Part shown: in pieces, positions 7,674 to 16,772 of the stretch
How the letters are laid out: each line of letters opens with the position of its first letter
How positions within the stretch are numbered: the first letter of the stretch is position 1
Assembly (NCBI GenBank): GCA_905210995.1
Contig: CAJLZE010000018.1
Location: 1-32,421 of the forward strand
Source: an uncultured Anaerotruncus sp.
GTDB taxonomy: Bacteria > Bacillota > Clostridia > Oscillospirales > CAG-272
Direction of reading: 5' to 3'
Length of the DNA: 32,421 nt
Position numbers and translations under genes: made by a program
Notes under the pieces: generated by a model
Database searches by the model: none
Seen by the model: only the letters and a program-made list of their open reading frames with translations
Told to the model about the DNA's origin: nothing

Positions 7674-9173
7674 TCAGAGCGAATGTTCGCTGCGTGCGGC
7701 GACAAGGCGTTCGAATTTTTCATAAACGCCGTCGTATGTGCTGGGGGCGGACTTCGGCTCGAACACCGAAGTCGGGAATGAGCGGCGCACGAGCTCGCGC
7801 GCCTCTGCCGCGCTCATTTTTTCGGCTGCCATGAGCTGGACCGCAATGTTGCCCACCGCGGTAGCCTCTGTGGGTCCCGCCACGACGGGGAGCCCGCATA
7901 TATCGGCGGTGATGCTGTCGAGCAGCGTGTCGCGCGAACCGCCGCCCACTATATTTATCGCCGTGGGTCTGAAGCCGCAAAGCTCCGCCACTCCCTCTAT
8001 CGTGCGGCGGTAGCAGAGCGCAAGGCTGTCGAAGATGACTCTTACCGTCTCGCCGGGAGTTTTTGGCACATACTGCCCTGTTTTGCGACAATATTCGGCG
8101 ATCCTGCCGGGCATATCGCCGGGCACCGCAAACACCGGCGCATCTGGATCGATCACCGAACGGCAGGCGGGCGCGGCTGCGGCAGCCGACGACAGCACGT
8201 CAAAGCCTATCTCGTCTTCTCCTCTGCCCTCGCGTCTCCACTGGCGGCGGGATTCCTGAAGCAGCCAGAGCCCCATGATATTCTTGAGAAATCTGATCTT
8301 TCTGCCGACGCCGCCCTCGTTCGTGAAGTTCAACGCGAGCGTTTCGGGCGTAATGACAGGCTCATCGGTCTCGGTGCCGAGCAGCGACCATGTGCCGGAG
8401 CTTATGTATACGAATTTCTCATCCTTTTTCGCGGGGACGGCAAGCACCGCCGACGCCGTGTCGTGGGATGCGATGCTCACGACCTCCGCGCCGCAGCCGC
8501 CGACCTCGGCACCGACATCGCCGCGCACATTTCCGAGCGATGTGCCGGGATGAACGAGCGGTGCGAAAAAGTCACGCTCGAGCCCGAGGGCTGACAGTAT
8601 CTCAGCCGAAAAGTCGCGTTTTTTTGCGTCAAGCAGCGCACCTGTCGATGCCACGGTATATTCGCACGCCATATTTCCCGTCAGGAAATACCCGAGCAGG
8701 TCGGGGATGAAGAGCATCCTCGCGGCGCCCGCAGCGGTGCCGTCCCGCCTGTCGGCGTAAAGCTGATAGACGGTGTTGAAGTCAAGAAGCTGTATGCCCG
8801 TTATGCCGTAGAGCTTTTCGTTCGGCATAACGCGTTCGCCGAATTCGCTTATGATCCCCTCGGTGCGGCGGTCGCGGTAATGAACGGGATTGCCGATGAG
8901 CCGTCCGTGCGCGTCCAGCAGTCCGTAATCGACGCCCCATGTATCGATGCCTATCGAGCGCAGCTCGCCGCCCGCAGCGGCACGGATGGCATTTTTGCTC
9001 TCCGCATACAGCCTGAGGATATCCCATGTAAAGCGCCCCGCGACCATCTGCGGTTCGTTGGGAAATCTGTGTACCTCGCGCAGCGAAAGCTTTTCGCCGT
9101 CGTAGCTGCCGACAATGCCGCGCCCGCTTGAAGCGCCGAGGTCAATACCGAGAAGATCAAGAGTTTTTTTCAT
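7674..9173 (-). CDS. rhaB: Rhamnulokinase (FGGY family)
   Basis: Phosphorylates L-rhamnulose to L-rhamnulose-1-phosphate with ATP. The 499-residue protein shows the full FGGY layout: phosphate loop DLGASSGR (11-18), substrate region SIGIDTWGVDYGLLD, HYRDRRT, SIASHDTASAVLAVP, the ISSGTWSLLGTE block specific to rhamnulokinases, NFTNEGG, LKNIMGLWLLQESRRQW, and the adenosine motif NIVGGGSRD. ATG 9173 has GGCGGAG 8 bases upstream. No rhamnose isomerase, aldolase, regulator or transporter is next to it; it follows mutS2 after 59 bases and may be read from that long operon. It is either a displaced catabolic gene or acts with a rha locus elsewhere. I see no convincing terminator after it, only GC-rich repeats and a small GTTATT/AATAAC hairpin near 7631-7649. 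Confidence 0.93.
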   Translation of the reverse strand: MKKTLDLLGIDLGASSGRGIVGSYDGEKLSLREVHRFPNEPQMVAGRFTWDILRLYAESKNAIRAAAGGELRSIGIDTWGVDYGLLDAHGRLIGNPVHYRDRRTEGIISEFGERVMPNEKLYGITGIQLLDFNTVYQLYADRRDGTAAGAARMLFIPDLLGYFLTGNMACEYTVASTGALLDAKKRDFSAEILSALGLERDFFAPLVHPGTSLGNVRGDVGAEVGGCGAEVVSIASHDTASAVLAVPAKKDEKFVYISSGTWSLLGTETDEPVITPETLALNFTNEGGVGRKIRFLKNIMGLWLLQESRRQWRREGRGEDEIGFDVLSSAAAAAPACRSVIDPDAPVFAVPGDMPGRIAEYCRKTGQYVPKTPGETVRVIFDSLALCYRRTIEGVAELCGFRPTAINIVGGGSRDTLLDSITADICGLPVVAGPTEATAVGNIAVQLMAAEKMSAAEARELVRRSFPTSVFEPKSAPSTYDGVYEKFERLVAARSEHSL

Positions 9174-9232
9174 AAAGTATGCTCCGCCTTTGAAATGAAT
9201 ATACTACAAATTAATTAAGGAAGGTTTTCGGG

Positions 9233-11629
9233 TCATCTGAGCTCGACAACGGTCACACCGCCGTCGCCCTCGCCGTACTGTCCTATGCGGTACGCCGCAA
9301 TGCGACCGTCGCCCTTCAGCATTTTCCACAGCGCCTGCCTCAGTGCGCCGGTGCCTTTGCCGTGAATGAGGCGCACCGTGTGGAGCCCTGCAAACATGGC
9401 ATCGTCAAGGTAGCGGTCGACCGCCATCCATGCCTCGTCGCCCGTCATACCGCGAAGGTCTATCTCGTCCGAGCAGGCGCGGCTGACAGTCGTTGCGCAG
9501 AATTCCTTTGCGGTCTTTTTCTGCCCCGTGCCGTCGGTGACCATGACAACATCGTCAAGCAGCTTGAGGTTGCCGAGCTTGGTCTTTGTTCTGATGCCGC
9601 CTGCCTGGACCGAAACATTACCGGAGCGATCGGGGTCGGCAAGCAGCACGCCCTCCTGCTTTATATTGCGGATATATACCTTGTCGCCCTTGTGCAGAGC
9701 GCGCGGAAGGACATATCCGTCGTCCTCCTCCGCGTCAACGGGATTGAATTTATCCTCGTTTTCTTTGAGGTGCTCGCGTATCCTGCGGCGTGCAGCCTCA
9801 AGTTCTTCACCGAGACGCTCGCTGTCGCGTGCCTTTTTGACCTTTTCAAGCTGAGAGAGCACATATTCGCTCGATATCTTCGCACCCTCGATAAGCTGAG
9901 CCGCTTTCTTCTCCGCAGCGGCGGTCTGACGTTCCGCCTCGGCAGCGCGTGCGCGGATCTTTGCCTCCGCCTCGTGCTTGAACTTTTCGTACTCCTCGCG
10001 CAGTCTTGCAGTCTCCTCGCGGTTGCGCTCCATCTCCATGCGGCTCGCTTCGAGCTTGTCTATGACGTCCTCAAAGCGGCGGTCGTCGGAGCTGACCTCT
10101 TCGGCAGCGCGGTCTATGATGTGCTCGGGCAGTCCCAGCCGCTTGGATATCGCAAACGCATTCGATCTGCCCGGCGTGCCTATCGTCAACTTGTAGGTCG
10201 GCTTCAGCGTTTCGACATCGAACTCACATGAGGCGTTGGTCACACCGGGTGTGCTGAGTGCGTAGGATTTCAACTCGGCATAATGTGTGGTCGCCGCGCA
10301 GAGCGCTCCTTTTTCGCGCACCTCGCGGATAACTGCTATGGCGAGCGCCGCGCCCTCGATGGGGTCGGTGCCGACGCCCAGCTCGTCAAACAGCACGAGT
10401 GCGCCCGGCGTCAGCTCTTTAACTATCGAAACGATATTGACCATGTGCGCCGAAAAAGTCGAAAGCGACTGCTCTATGCTCTGGTCGTCGCCGATATCGA
10501 CGAGCACGCGGTCGCACACGGCAACGGACGAACGCTCGTCGGCGGGAATGTGCAGTCCCGACTGCGCCATGAGCGTGAAAAGCCCGAGCGTTTTGAGCGT
10601 AACGGTCTTGCCGCCGGTGTTCGGACCGGTGATTATCATCGTGTCATAGCTGCCGCCGAGCGCAACGTTCACCGGCACGACCTTATCCTTGGCTATGAGC
10701 GGGTGACGCGCGCCGATAAGCTCGATGGTCCTTTCGGACCCCGTCGTGATGCGCGGCTGCGCGCCGTCCATTTTTTCGGAAAGCCCCGCACAGGCAAAAT
10801 AAAACGCCAGTTCGTCGATATTCGCAACATCGTAGCGGAGTATCGCCGCGCGCTGCGCGGTCTCGGCGGAAAGCTCGGCAAGTATACGCTCTATCTCATG
10901 CTTTTCCTTTGCTTGAAGCTCGCGTATCTCGTTGTTCGTGTCAACGACCGCCATGGGTTCGACGAAAATCGTAGCCCCCGATGCCGACGTGTCGTGAACA
11001 AGCCCCTTTACGTCGTTTTTGCATTCTGCGCGGACCGGCACGACATATCTGCCGTTGCGTATCGTGACGATGCTGTCCTGAAGATATTTTGCGTATGATC
11101 CGCCGGTGTATTTTGAGAGCAGATCCTTCACACGCGCGGTCGCCGCGCGTATCTTGCGCCTGATGTCGGCAAGGGCGGGAGACGCGTCGTCGGCTATCAT
11201 CTCCTCCGAAATAATCACACGGCATATTTTGTCCTCAAACGGACGGTCGGCATCAAGCCTGCCGAATATCTCGTCAAGCACGGTCTCAAACGTGCGGTCG
11301 GTGCGGCTGTATTCTATGATGCCGCGCGCCGTGCGCAGTATGTTTGCAACGTCAAGCAGCTCGCGTGCCGTCAGCACCGCGCCCTTTTCGGCACGTTCGC
11401 ATACCGCATCTATGCTCTTTATCATTCCGAACGACGGATAGCCCTTGTACCCGACAAGCTTTTTTGCATCTGTCGTGAGCCTCTGACGGCGCAGGATGTG
11501 CACCTCGTCGTCGTCCGGCACAAGCACCAGTGCCATTGCCTTTGCGCCCTCTGTGTGAGCGCACTCGGCAAGCATATATCTTATCTTATCAAATTCAAGT
11601 GATGTTACTGTTTTATCCGGTAAATACAT
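9233..11629 (-). CDS. mutS2: MutS2 (RqcU-type) ATPase with Smr endonuclease domain
   Basis: MutS2 proteins bind branched DNA or collided ribosomes; in Bacillus the protein (also called RqcU) splits stalled ribosomes. The 798-residue chain has the MutS-like core at 1-330, Walker A GPNTGGKT (335-342), Walker B LVLFDE (411-416) with the signature TFSAHM before it, a long coiled-coil region rich in Glu, Lys and Arg (about 500-620), and a C-terminal Smr domain (719-798) with DLRG (724-727) and HGKGTG (756-761). Length and order are normal. It begins 15 bases after recO and is the last clear member of the yqfC-to-mutS2 operon. The C-terminus YGEGDGGVTVVEL is complete. Confidence 0.95.
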   Translation of the reverse strand: MYLPDKTVTSLEFDKIRYMLAECAHTEGAKAMALVLVPDDDEVHILRRQRLTTDAKKLVGYKGYPSFGMIKSIDAVCERAEKGAVLTARELLDVANILRTARGIIEYSRTDRTFETVLDEIFGRLDADRPFEDKICRVIISEEMIADDASPALADIRRKIRAATARVKDLLSKYTGGSYAKYLQDSIVTIRNGRYVVPVRAECKNDVKGLVHDTSASGATIFVEPMAVVDTNNEIRELQAKEKHEIERILAELSAETAQRAAILRYDVANIDELAFYFACAGLSEKMDGAQPRITTGSERTIELIGARHPLIAKDKVVPVNVALGGSYDTMIITGPNTGGKTVTLKTLGLFTLMAQSGLHIPADERSSVAVCDRVLVDIGDDQSIEQSLSTFSAHMVNIVSIVKELTPGALVLFDELGVGTDPIEGAALAIAVIREVREKGALCAATTHYAELKSYALSTPGVTNASCEFDVETLKPTYKLTIGTPGRSNAFAISKRLGLPEHIIDRAAEEVSSDDRRFEDVIDKLEASRMEMERNREETARLREEYEKFKHEAEAKIRARAAEAERQTAAAEKKAAQLIEGAKISSEYVLSQLEKVKKARDSERLGEELEAARRRIREHLKENEDKFNPVDAEEDDGYVLPRALHKGDKVYIRNIKQEGVLLADPDRSGNVSVQAGGIRTKTKLGNLKLLDDVVMVTDGTGQKKTAKEFCATTVSRACSDEIDLRGMTGDEAWMAVDRYLDDAMFAGLHTVRLIHGKGTGALRQALWKMLKGDGRIAAYRIGQYGEGDGGVTVVELR

Positions 11630-11644
11630 TTCAAATCTCCGAAA

Positions 11645-12484
11645 TCACATATTACGTATCTCGTTGTAGAGCGCAAGGGAGGCAAACCCGCGCTCAAGGT
11701 GGTGTGTTATATATGTGCTGCCGACGGACGAAAACGTTTCAAGATCGGCGTCCTCCGAAAGCGAAAAGGCAAACATACGCTCCGGCATGGCGGTCAGCAC
11801 ATACTTTATCGCGGCGAGCACCGAACGGTTGACCGGAAGAAGTATCGAACGCACGCCGTCGCTGTCCACCGGTATCACGTCGGAGGGCAGGGCTGCATCA
11901 CGTTCAAGCCTGCCTGCAGCGCATGAAGCACACATGAGCGCACCGTTCATTACGTCGATGTAGCATATGCCGCCATCGTTTGCGCACGCGGCATCTGGTG
12001 CGCCGCAGATATGGCAGTCGCCGAGCTCGGGCATATACCCCGAATACCCCGCCGCACGCCATTCGAATGTTCCCTTTATGAGGCGCTGATCCTTTATCCC
12101 GCGGCAGACGGCGTAAAGAGAGTTGAGCGTCAGCCGCAGCATATCCACCGCAGGCTCGCCCTCTCCGCTCAGCTCGCACGCAAGATCTACAAGATACTGC
12201 GCAAGATAAAGCCTCGTTATCTCCTTTTCAAGCTGCGGAAAGGACTCGATGACCTCAGCCGAGCGCAGCCACATCATGTCGCCGCGGCGGTGCAGCTCGT
12301 AGTTTGCGTATGTGAACAGCCGTGCGGGGCTCATGTACTTGTTTTTCAGCGACCGCGCGCCCTTAGCTATAACCGATATGCGCCCGTATGACGGCGTGAG
12401 CAGCGTGAGCATCTTGTCATGCTCGCCGAGCTCGTATTCGCGGACGACAAGCCCGTCCGTTGCAAAATCACGCAGCGTTTCCAC
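11645..12484 (-). CDS. recO: DNA repair protein RecO
   Basis: RecO works with RecR and RecF to load RecA on SSB-coated single strands. The 279-residue protein has the N-terminal OB fold (DGLVVREYELGEHDKMLTLLT...GRISVIAKGAR), a helical domain, and a zinc site made by Cys157, Cys160, Cys185 and Cys188 (CHIC...CASC). It starts with GTG at 12484, with GGAGG 8 bases upstream. It lies 32 bases after era and 15 before mutS2 in the same transcript. era followed by recO is the usual Firmicute order. Confidence 0.93.
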   Translation of the reverse strand: METLRDFATDGLVVREYELGEHDKMLTLLTPSYGRISVIAKGARSLKNKYMSPARLFTYANYELHRRGDMMWLRSAEVIESFPQLEKEITRLYLAQYLVDLACELSGEGEPAVDMLRLTLNSLYAVCRGIKDQRLIKGTFEWRAAGYSGYMPELGDCHICGAPDAACANDGGICYIDVMNGALMCASCAAGRLERDAALPSDVIPVDSDGVRSILLPVNRSVLAAIKYVLTAMPERMFAFSLSEDADLETFSSVGSTYITHHLERGFASLALYNEIRNM

Positions 12485-12516
12485 TACCGCCGCCTCCTCT
12501 CGGCGCCGCGCATCGT

Positions 12517-13416
12517 TCAGTCTTTATCGTCTTCCTGAGCCGAAAGCCCGAAATTGCGGACAAGTCCGTCCGAATCGCGCCAGTTTTCCTTCACCTTGAC
12601 CCAAAGATCAAGGAATACCTTCTTGCCGAACACCTTTTCAAGCTCCTCGCGCGCATATGTGCCGACCATTTTGAGCTGTTCGCCGTTTTTGCCGACGATT
12701 ATGCGCTTGTGCGTTGCCTTTTCGCAGTATATCTCGGCACGTATGCGGATAAGCCCGCGCGTTTCGGTAAATTCCTCTATCACCACCGCAATGCCGTGCG
12801 GCACCTCGCGGTCAAGCGTGCGCAGAAGCTTTTCGCGGATTATCTCCGACGCATACTGGCGCGACGGCTGATCCGTGCTGATGTCGTCGGGGTAAAACCA
12901 GTCTGATTCGACAAGGAAATGCGACAGCTCGTCCACGACCTCACCAACGGCGCGCCCGTTCTTGGCGCTTATCGGCACCACCGCGTCAAAATCATGCAGC
13001 GCGGCATATGCGGCAATTGTTTTTGCTATCACGTCACGGTTGTAAAGATCGACCTTGTTGAGCGCAAGCACCGACGGCACGCCGCTCGTCTTGAGATATG
13101 CGATAACGTCGCGCTCGACCTGCGATATCTCCTTACCCGCGTCGGCAACGAGCAGCACGCAGTCGCCGTCCTGCATGGCATCCCGCGCGCTTCTCACCAT
13201 TGCATCGCCGAGCCTGTTCTGCGGGCGGTGGATGCCGGGCGTGTCAAGGAACACATACTGGTCGTCGCCGACGGTATGGATGCCGACGATCCTGCCGCGC
13301 GTCGTTTGCGGCTTGCTTGACACAATGGCGACCTTCTCGCCGAGGATGCGGTTCATGAGCGTTGATTTGCCCACGTTAGGTCTGCCGACTATTGAAATAA
13401 ATGCTGTTCTTTTCAT
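12517..13416 (-). CDS. era: GTPase Era
   Basis: Era binds the 3' end of 16S rRNA and assists 30S maturation. The 299-residue protein has G1 GRPNVGKS (11-18), G2 around PQTTR (36-40), G3 DTPG (58-61), G4 NKVD (120-123), G5 PISAKNG, and a C-terminal KH RNA-binding domain with the GxxG loop VGKNGEQLK. ATG 13416 follows AAGGA at a normal distance, 16 bases after ybeY. In many Firmicutes dgkA and cdd lie between ybeY and era; both are absent here. Confidence 0.95.
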   Translation of the reverse strand: MKRTAFISIVGRPNVGKSTLMNRILGEKVAIVSSKPQTTRGRIVGIHTVGDDQYVFLDTPGIHRPQNRLGDAMVRSARDAMQDGDCVLLVADAGKEISQVERDVIAYLKTSGVPSVLALNKVDLYNRDVIAKTIAAYAALHDFDAVVPISAKNGRAVGEVVDELSHFLVESDWFYPDDISTDQPSRQYASEIIREKLLRTLDREVPHGIAVVIEEFTETRGLIRIRAEIYCEKATHKRIIVGKNGEQLKMVGTYAREELEKVFGKKVFLDLWVKVKENWRDSDGLVRNFGLSAQEDDKD

Positions 13417-13432
13417 GTATACGCGTCCTTTT

Positions 13433-13912
13433 TCATTCGTTGACGGTGAGTCCGAGTATTTTCATTATGTCGCGCTGGCGGCGGCGCATATCGAGCTCGT
13501 CCGCCTCTCCGCGTTCGTGATCGTAGCCCATAAGATGCAGCGCCGAATGTACGCAGAGGAACGCCGTCTCACGCTCGAAGGAATGCCCGTAAAGCTCTGC
13601 CTGAGAACGTGCGCGTTCAAGTGAGAGCACAACGTCGCCGAGCTGATATCTCTCCCCGTCAAAGGCAGACTCGATGTCTCCGCCGTCAAAGAGCGGAAAG
13701 GAGAGCACATCCGTCGCGCGGTCGATGCCGCGATATTCACGGTTGTATTTTCTTATGCCCGCGTCGGAGACGAACGTCACCGACACCTCGGCATCGCCCG
13801 TGACGCCCTCATATTCGAATGCGGCGGTGAGCGCACGCTTCACCAGACCGCGCAGCGCGTCATCGACCTTTTCCTTGCGCTGACGGTTGCTAAAATCAAT
13901 ATACAGTTCCAT
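13433..13912 (-). CDS. ybeY: rRNA maturation endoribonuclease YbeY
   Basis: Single-strand endoribonuclease involved in 16S rRNA 3' processing and ribosome quality control. At 159 residues it has the family's normal size. The metal site HSALHLMGYDH gives His122, His126 and His132 (H-x3-H-x5-H), and the conserved RATDVLSFPL precedes it. It starts 15 bases after phoH and ends 16 bases before era, clearly within one operon. Confidence 0.95.
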   Translation of the reverse strand: MELYIDFSNRQRKEKVDDALRGLVKRALTAAFEYEGVTGDAEVSVTFVSDAGIRKYNREYRGIDRATDVLSFPLFDGGDIESAFDGERYQLGDVVLSLERARSQAELYGHSFERETAFLCVHSALHLMGYDHERGEADELDMRRRQRDIMKILGLTVNE

Positions 13913-13927
13913 TGCCGTTACCTTCTT

Positions 13928-15007
13928 TTATGTCCTGTTCTTATCCGATGCGGGGCGGTGATATTTCTTCGGCGCCTGCCCGCCGTCGCGCCGTGCGCCG
14001 CGGCGTTCCGACTCGCGGCGGCTGTTTTCGCGCTCGTATTTGTCATACGCAAGTATTATCTTCTGCACGAGCTTATGCCGCACAACGTCGCGCTCGGTAA
14101 AGCGGTGAATGTTTATATCCTCGATTCCGTCAAGGATGTGCACCGCAGCCCAAAGCCCGCTCTTCTGTCCGTCGGGCAGATCGGTCTGCGTCAGGTCGCC
14201 CGTCACGACAGCCTTTGAGCCGTTGCCGAGACGTGTGAGGAACATTTTCATCTGCTCGAATGTCGCGTTCTGCGCCTCGTCAAGTATGATAAAGGAATCG
14301 TCGAGCGTTCTGCCGCGCATATAAGCGAGCGGCGCGACCTCAATGACCTGCTTTTCGACACAGCGCTGATAATTTTCGGCGCCCATCATCTCAAACAGCG
14401 CGTCATACAGCGGGCGCAGGTAGGGGTCTATCTTGCTTTGCAGGTCGCCGGGCAGAAAGCCGAGCTTTTCGCCCGCCTCTATCGCGGGGCGGGTGAGGAT
14501 TATACGGCTCACCTGCTTTTCGCGCAGCGCCTTTACCGCCATTGCAACGGCAAGAAAGGTCTTGCCCGTGCCGGCAGGACCCACGCCGAGGACTATGGTA
14601 TTTTTTCTTATCGCCTCGACATACTGCCGCTGTCCGACGGTCTTCGGCTTTACGGGCTTGCCCTTCGACGTCAGACAGATGCAGTTTTCGTCAAATGCCG
14701 CAAGCTCGGCGCCGCGGCCGTCCTTTATCATTGAGGTGATGTATATCACCGTCTGCTCGCTGAGCGCGCCCATGCCCGATGACGCACGCTTCAGCGCCTC
14801 GACCGTTTCGGCGGCAAGCGCAACGGCATCTGCCGAGCCGCCGCTTATCACGAGCGCATCGCCCTCTCCGCTCTCCGAGGCGCGGTTGTGCACAGCAACA
14901 CCGAAAGCGTCCTCGACTATCTTCATATTCGCGTCAAACGCGCCGAAAAGCCTTGCGGTCTCGGCTGCCGAACCTGTATATACGATCTTTTGCTCTTTCT
15001 GTTCCAT
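13928..15007 (-). CDS. phoH: PhoH-like ATPase (PhoL type)
   Basis: A P-loop ATPase conserved next to ybeY and thought to act on RNA. The start at ATG 15007 gives 359 residues. Walker A is GPAGTGKT (143-150) and Walker B FIILDEAQNAT (239-249); the conserved LTRPAIEAGEKLGFLPGDL block lies between them. An N-terminal region of ~120 residues (KH-like in this family) precedes the ATPase. The tail after residue ~335 is basic and low in complexity (RRESERRGARRDGG), which suggests RNA contact. Only a weak ribosome binding site (GGGAAG) is visible. The yqfF/pgpH gene that often follows phoH in Firmicutes is missing. Confidence 0.92.
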   Translation of the reverse strand: MEQKEQKIVYTGSAAETARLFGAFDANMKIVEDAFGVAVHNRASESGEGDALVISGGSADAVALAAETVEALKRASSGMGALSEQTVIYITSMIKDGRGAELAAFDENCICLTSKGKPVKPKTVGQRQYVEAIRKNTIVLGVGPAGTGKTFLAVAMAVKALREKQVSRIILTRPAIEAGEKLGFLPGDLQSKIDPYLRPLYDALFEMMGAENYQRCVEKQVIEVAPLAYMRGRTLDDSFIILDEAQNATFEQMKMFLTRLGNGSKAVVTGDLTQTDLPDGQKSGLWAAVHILDGIEDINIHRFTERDVVRHKLVQKIILAYDKYERENSRRESERRGARRDGGQAPKKYHRPASDKNRT

Positions 15008-15105
15008 TTTTCCGACTTCCCAATAAGGATTTTCCCATTTTATTATATCACAACACGCGCGTTTTGTCACGCTTTTTTGCGGAATTACGCATTTTTACGG
15101 TCGAT

Positions 15106-16347
15106 TTATCCGTCGCCGCCCGTCAAAAAGACAAATCCCTGCGGCACGGCGATATTTTCGACGGCAACAAGCTCACAGCGCAGCGTTACCGCATCCTCTC
15201 CCACCTCGCGCACGACGGTCTTTCTCACCGGGTAGGCGCCGCCGGAAAGTGCGTCGGAAATGCGGCGCGACAGCTCAAAATCCGCAAGGCGCTCCGCCTC
15301 CGCGCCGCTGCGCACCGCCTCCTCCGCCGAATATCCCACTCGCTTTACCCTGTCTATACCGACGGGTATCACCTTGCCGCCCGGCAGCCTCGGCATATTC
15401 CTCTCGCTCACTGTGTCGCTGTCATGCTCCGCGCCGCCGCTTTTTGAAAAAAGTTTTATCTCCTTTGAAAAGAATATAAGCGATATCTCCTCGTCCTCAC
15501 GCCCGTCGGGGACATTCCTTTCATACCTGTACGGGACGGTCACCGTGATCTCGCGCACCGTTTCGGCACGCACCTCGCCGCGCGCCCTCGTGATCCTCAC
15601 CCCGATGCGGGTGCTGTCTATCACCCCGCTGACGAGCAGGTCGCCCTTCTTTACCGACTGTCCACGGCTGACCGCAGGCTTGCCCGCAATGATCTCGGTG
15701 CCCGTGATAAGCCCGTCGCACGCCGCTATGAGATTTTCGCCGTCATAGCCGCCGTCCGGCTCATCCTCCTTCGGCGGATCGAGCTGCTCGCGCACCTCTA
15801 TCACCGCAGTCGTGCCGCGTATGTTCACCGCAGCCCATGCCAGCTTATCGCTCGATTTTACCGCCTCGGCAGCCGTTCTGTCGGCGTTCACCGCGCGGCG
15901 ACGTACGCCGGGGCGCACCCCGAGCTCCGCAAAAAGCGCTTCGGTCTCGGTGGATGTAAGAATATCGCGGCACCCGGTAACGCGCACGTCCCATATCACG
16001 CTCTCGCCGAGTATGAGGATAAAAAGCGCCGCGAGCGAGCCCGCGATAAGCCCGGCGCGGCGGATGAGCGTTTTCTTCATCGCCGGCAGACCGTATACCG
16101 TGCGCACACTGTGCCCTATCCCGGCCGCATCGCAAAGCACCGCGAGCCGGTGCGCCGTCCGTGCCGAGCAGAAAAGCACTGCCGTGCCACCGGGCTCTCC
16201 GCCGGTTTCACCGTCGGTCTCGCTGCCGGTGACGGTAAAGCCGCGGTACACGAGCCGCACCTTCATAAGAATGTTCAGCAGCCGTACCGCGTCGCCCTCT
16301 GCGACCGAAAAGCGGCATACACCCGCAAAAAAGTCGATAAGCCTCAT
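15106..16347 (-). CDS. yqfD: Sporulation protein YqfD
   Basis: A member of the YqfD family, conserved in endospore formers and associated with the SigE regulon in Bacillus; its exact function is not settled. The start at ATG 16347 overlaps the yqfC stop by four bases (ATGA), giving 413 residues, normal for the family. One transmembrane helix lies near residues 92-115 (RRAGLIAGSLAALFILILG), followed by a large beta-rich extracytoplasmic part. Such a topology fits a forespore or mother-cell membrane protein. It is followed after 98 bases by phoH. The C-terminal VPQGFVFLTGG is complete. Confidence 0.88.
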   Translation of the reverse strand: MRLIDFFAGVCRFSVAEGDAVRLLNILMKVRLVYRGFTVTGSETDGETGGEPGGTAVLFCSARTAHRLAVLCDAAGIGHSVRTVYGLPAMKKTLIRRAGLIAGSLAALFILILGESVIWDVRVTGCRDILTSTETEALFAELGVRPGVRRRAVNADRTAAEAVKSSDKLAWAAVNIRGTTAVIEVREQLDPPKEDEPDGGYDGENLIAACDGLITGTEIIAGKPAVSRGQSVKKGDLLVSGVIDSTRIGVRITRARGEVRAETVREITVTVPYRYERNVPDGREDEEISLIFFSKEIKLFSKSGGAEHDSDTVSERNMPRLPGGKVIPVGIDRVKRVGYSAEEAVRSGAEAERLADFELSRRISDALSGGAYPVRKTVVREVGEDAVTLRCELVAVENIAVPQGFVFLTGGDG

Positions 16348-16673
16348 TTTTCGCCCGCCTTCCCCGTAAATGCCGAGAAGGAAAGACCGTCGATCTCTCC
16401 GTTGATGCCTATCTCGGCGTTGAAATATGTCGTGCAGCAGAGCCGCCTGCCCGTAACGGTCAGCTCCGCTCCGCTTACGAGCAGCCCGATACATTCGGCG
16501 GAGTACGAAAGTATGCGCTCGCAGCCGGTTATGTAAAGGTCGTTTCTGCCGCGCAGCTCGACGGTAAGACCGCCGCACAGAACATCTGCGGGAATATCAA
16601 AACGGCGGCTGAGCAGTTCCGCCAGAGGTATTTTCTCTCCGGTCCTTCCCGAACGTGTTCTTCTTTTTTTCAT
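16344..16673 (-). CDS. yqfC: Sporulation protein YqfC
   Basis: A small (109-residue) YqfC/YabP-family protein found only in endospore formers and coupled to yqfD. The sequence starts with a basic MKKRRTRSGR stretch, then LLSRRFDIPADVLCGGLTVELRGRNDLYITGCERILSYSAECIGL, the conserved YabP-like beta sheet. ATG 16673 has a GGGG stretch 6 bases upstream; longer readings upstream are arginine-rich shadow sequence. It opens the minus-strand operon. The shared 99-bp region to the divergent ylbJ probably holds promoters for both; I could not settle on a SigE match by eye. Confidence 0.85.
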   Translation of the reverse strand: MKKRRTRSGRTGEKIPLAELLSRRFDIPADVLCGGLTVELRGRNDLYITGCERILSYSAECIGLLVSGAELTVTGRRLCCTTYFNAEIGINGEIDGLSFSAFTGKAGEK

Positions 16674-16772
16674 GTCTGCCCCATACCGCCCTTCCGTATC
16701 ACCGCGGCGGATATAATCGCCGCCCGCGCCGAATAAGATATCAATGAATATTATGCGCCGGAGGCAATTGTA

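Noticed and set aside
8780..8830. Possible further rhamnose genes around rhaB
   Set aside because: All other frames in 7674-9173 are shadows; no isomerase or aldolase motif was found on either side.
10283..11098. Long plus-strand frame opposite mutS2
   Set aside because: A shadow of GC-rich codon use; the minus strand carries complete MutS2 motifs.
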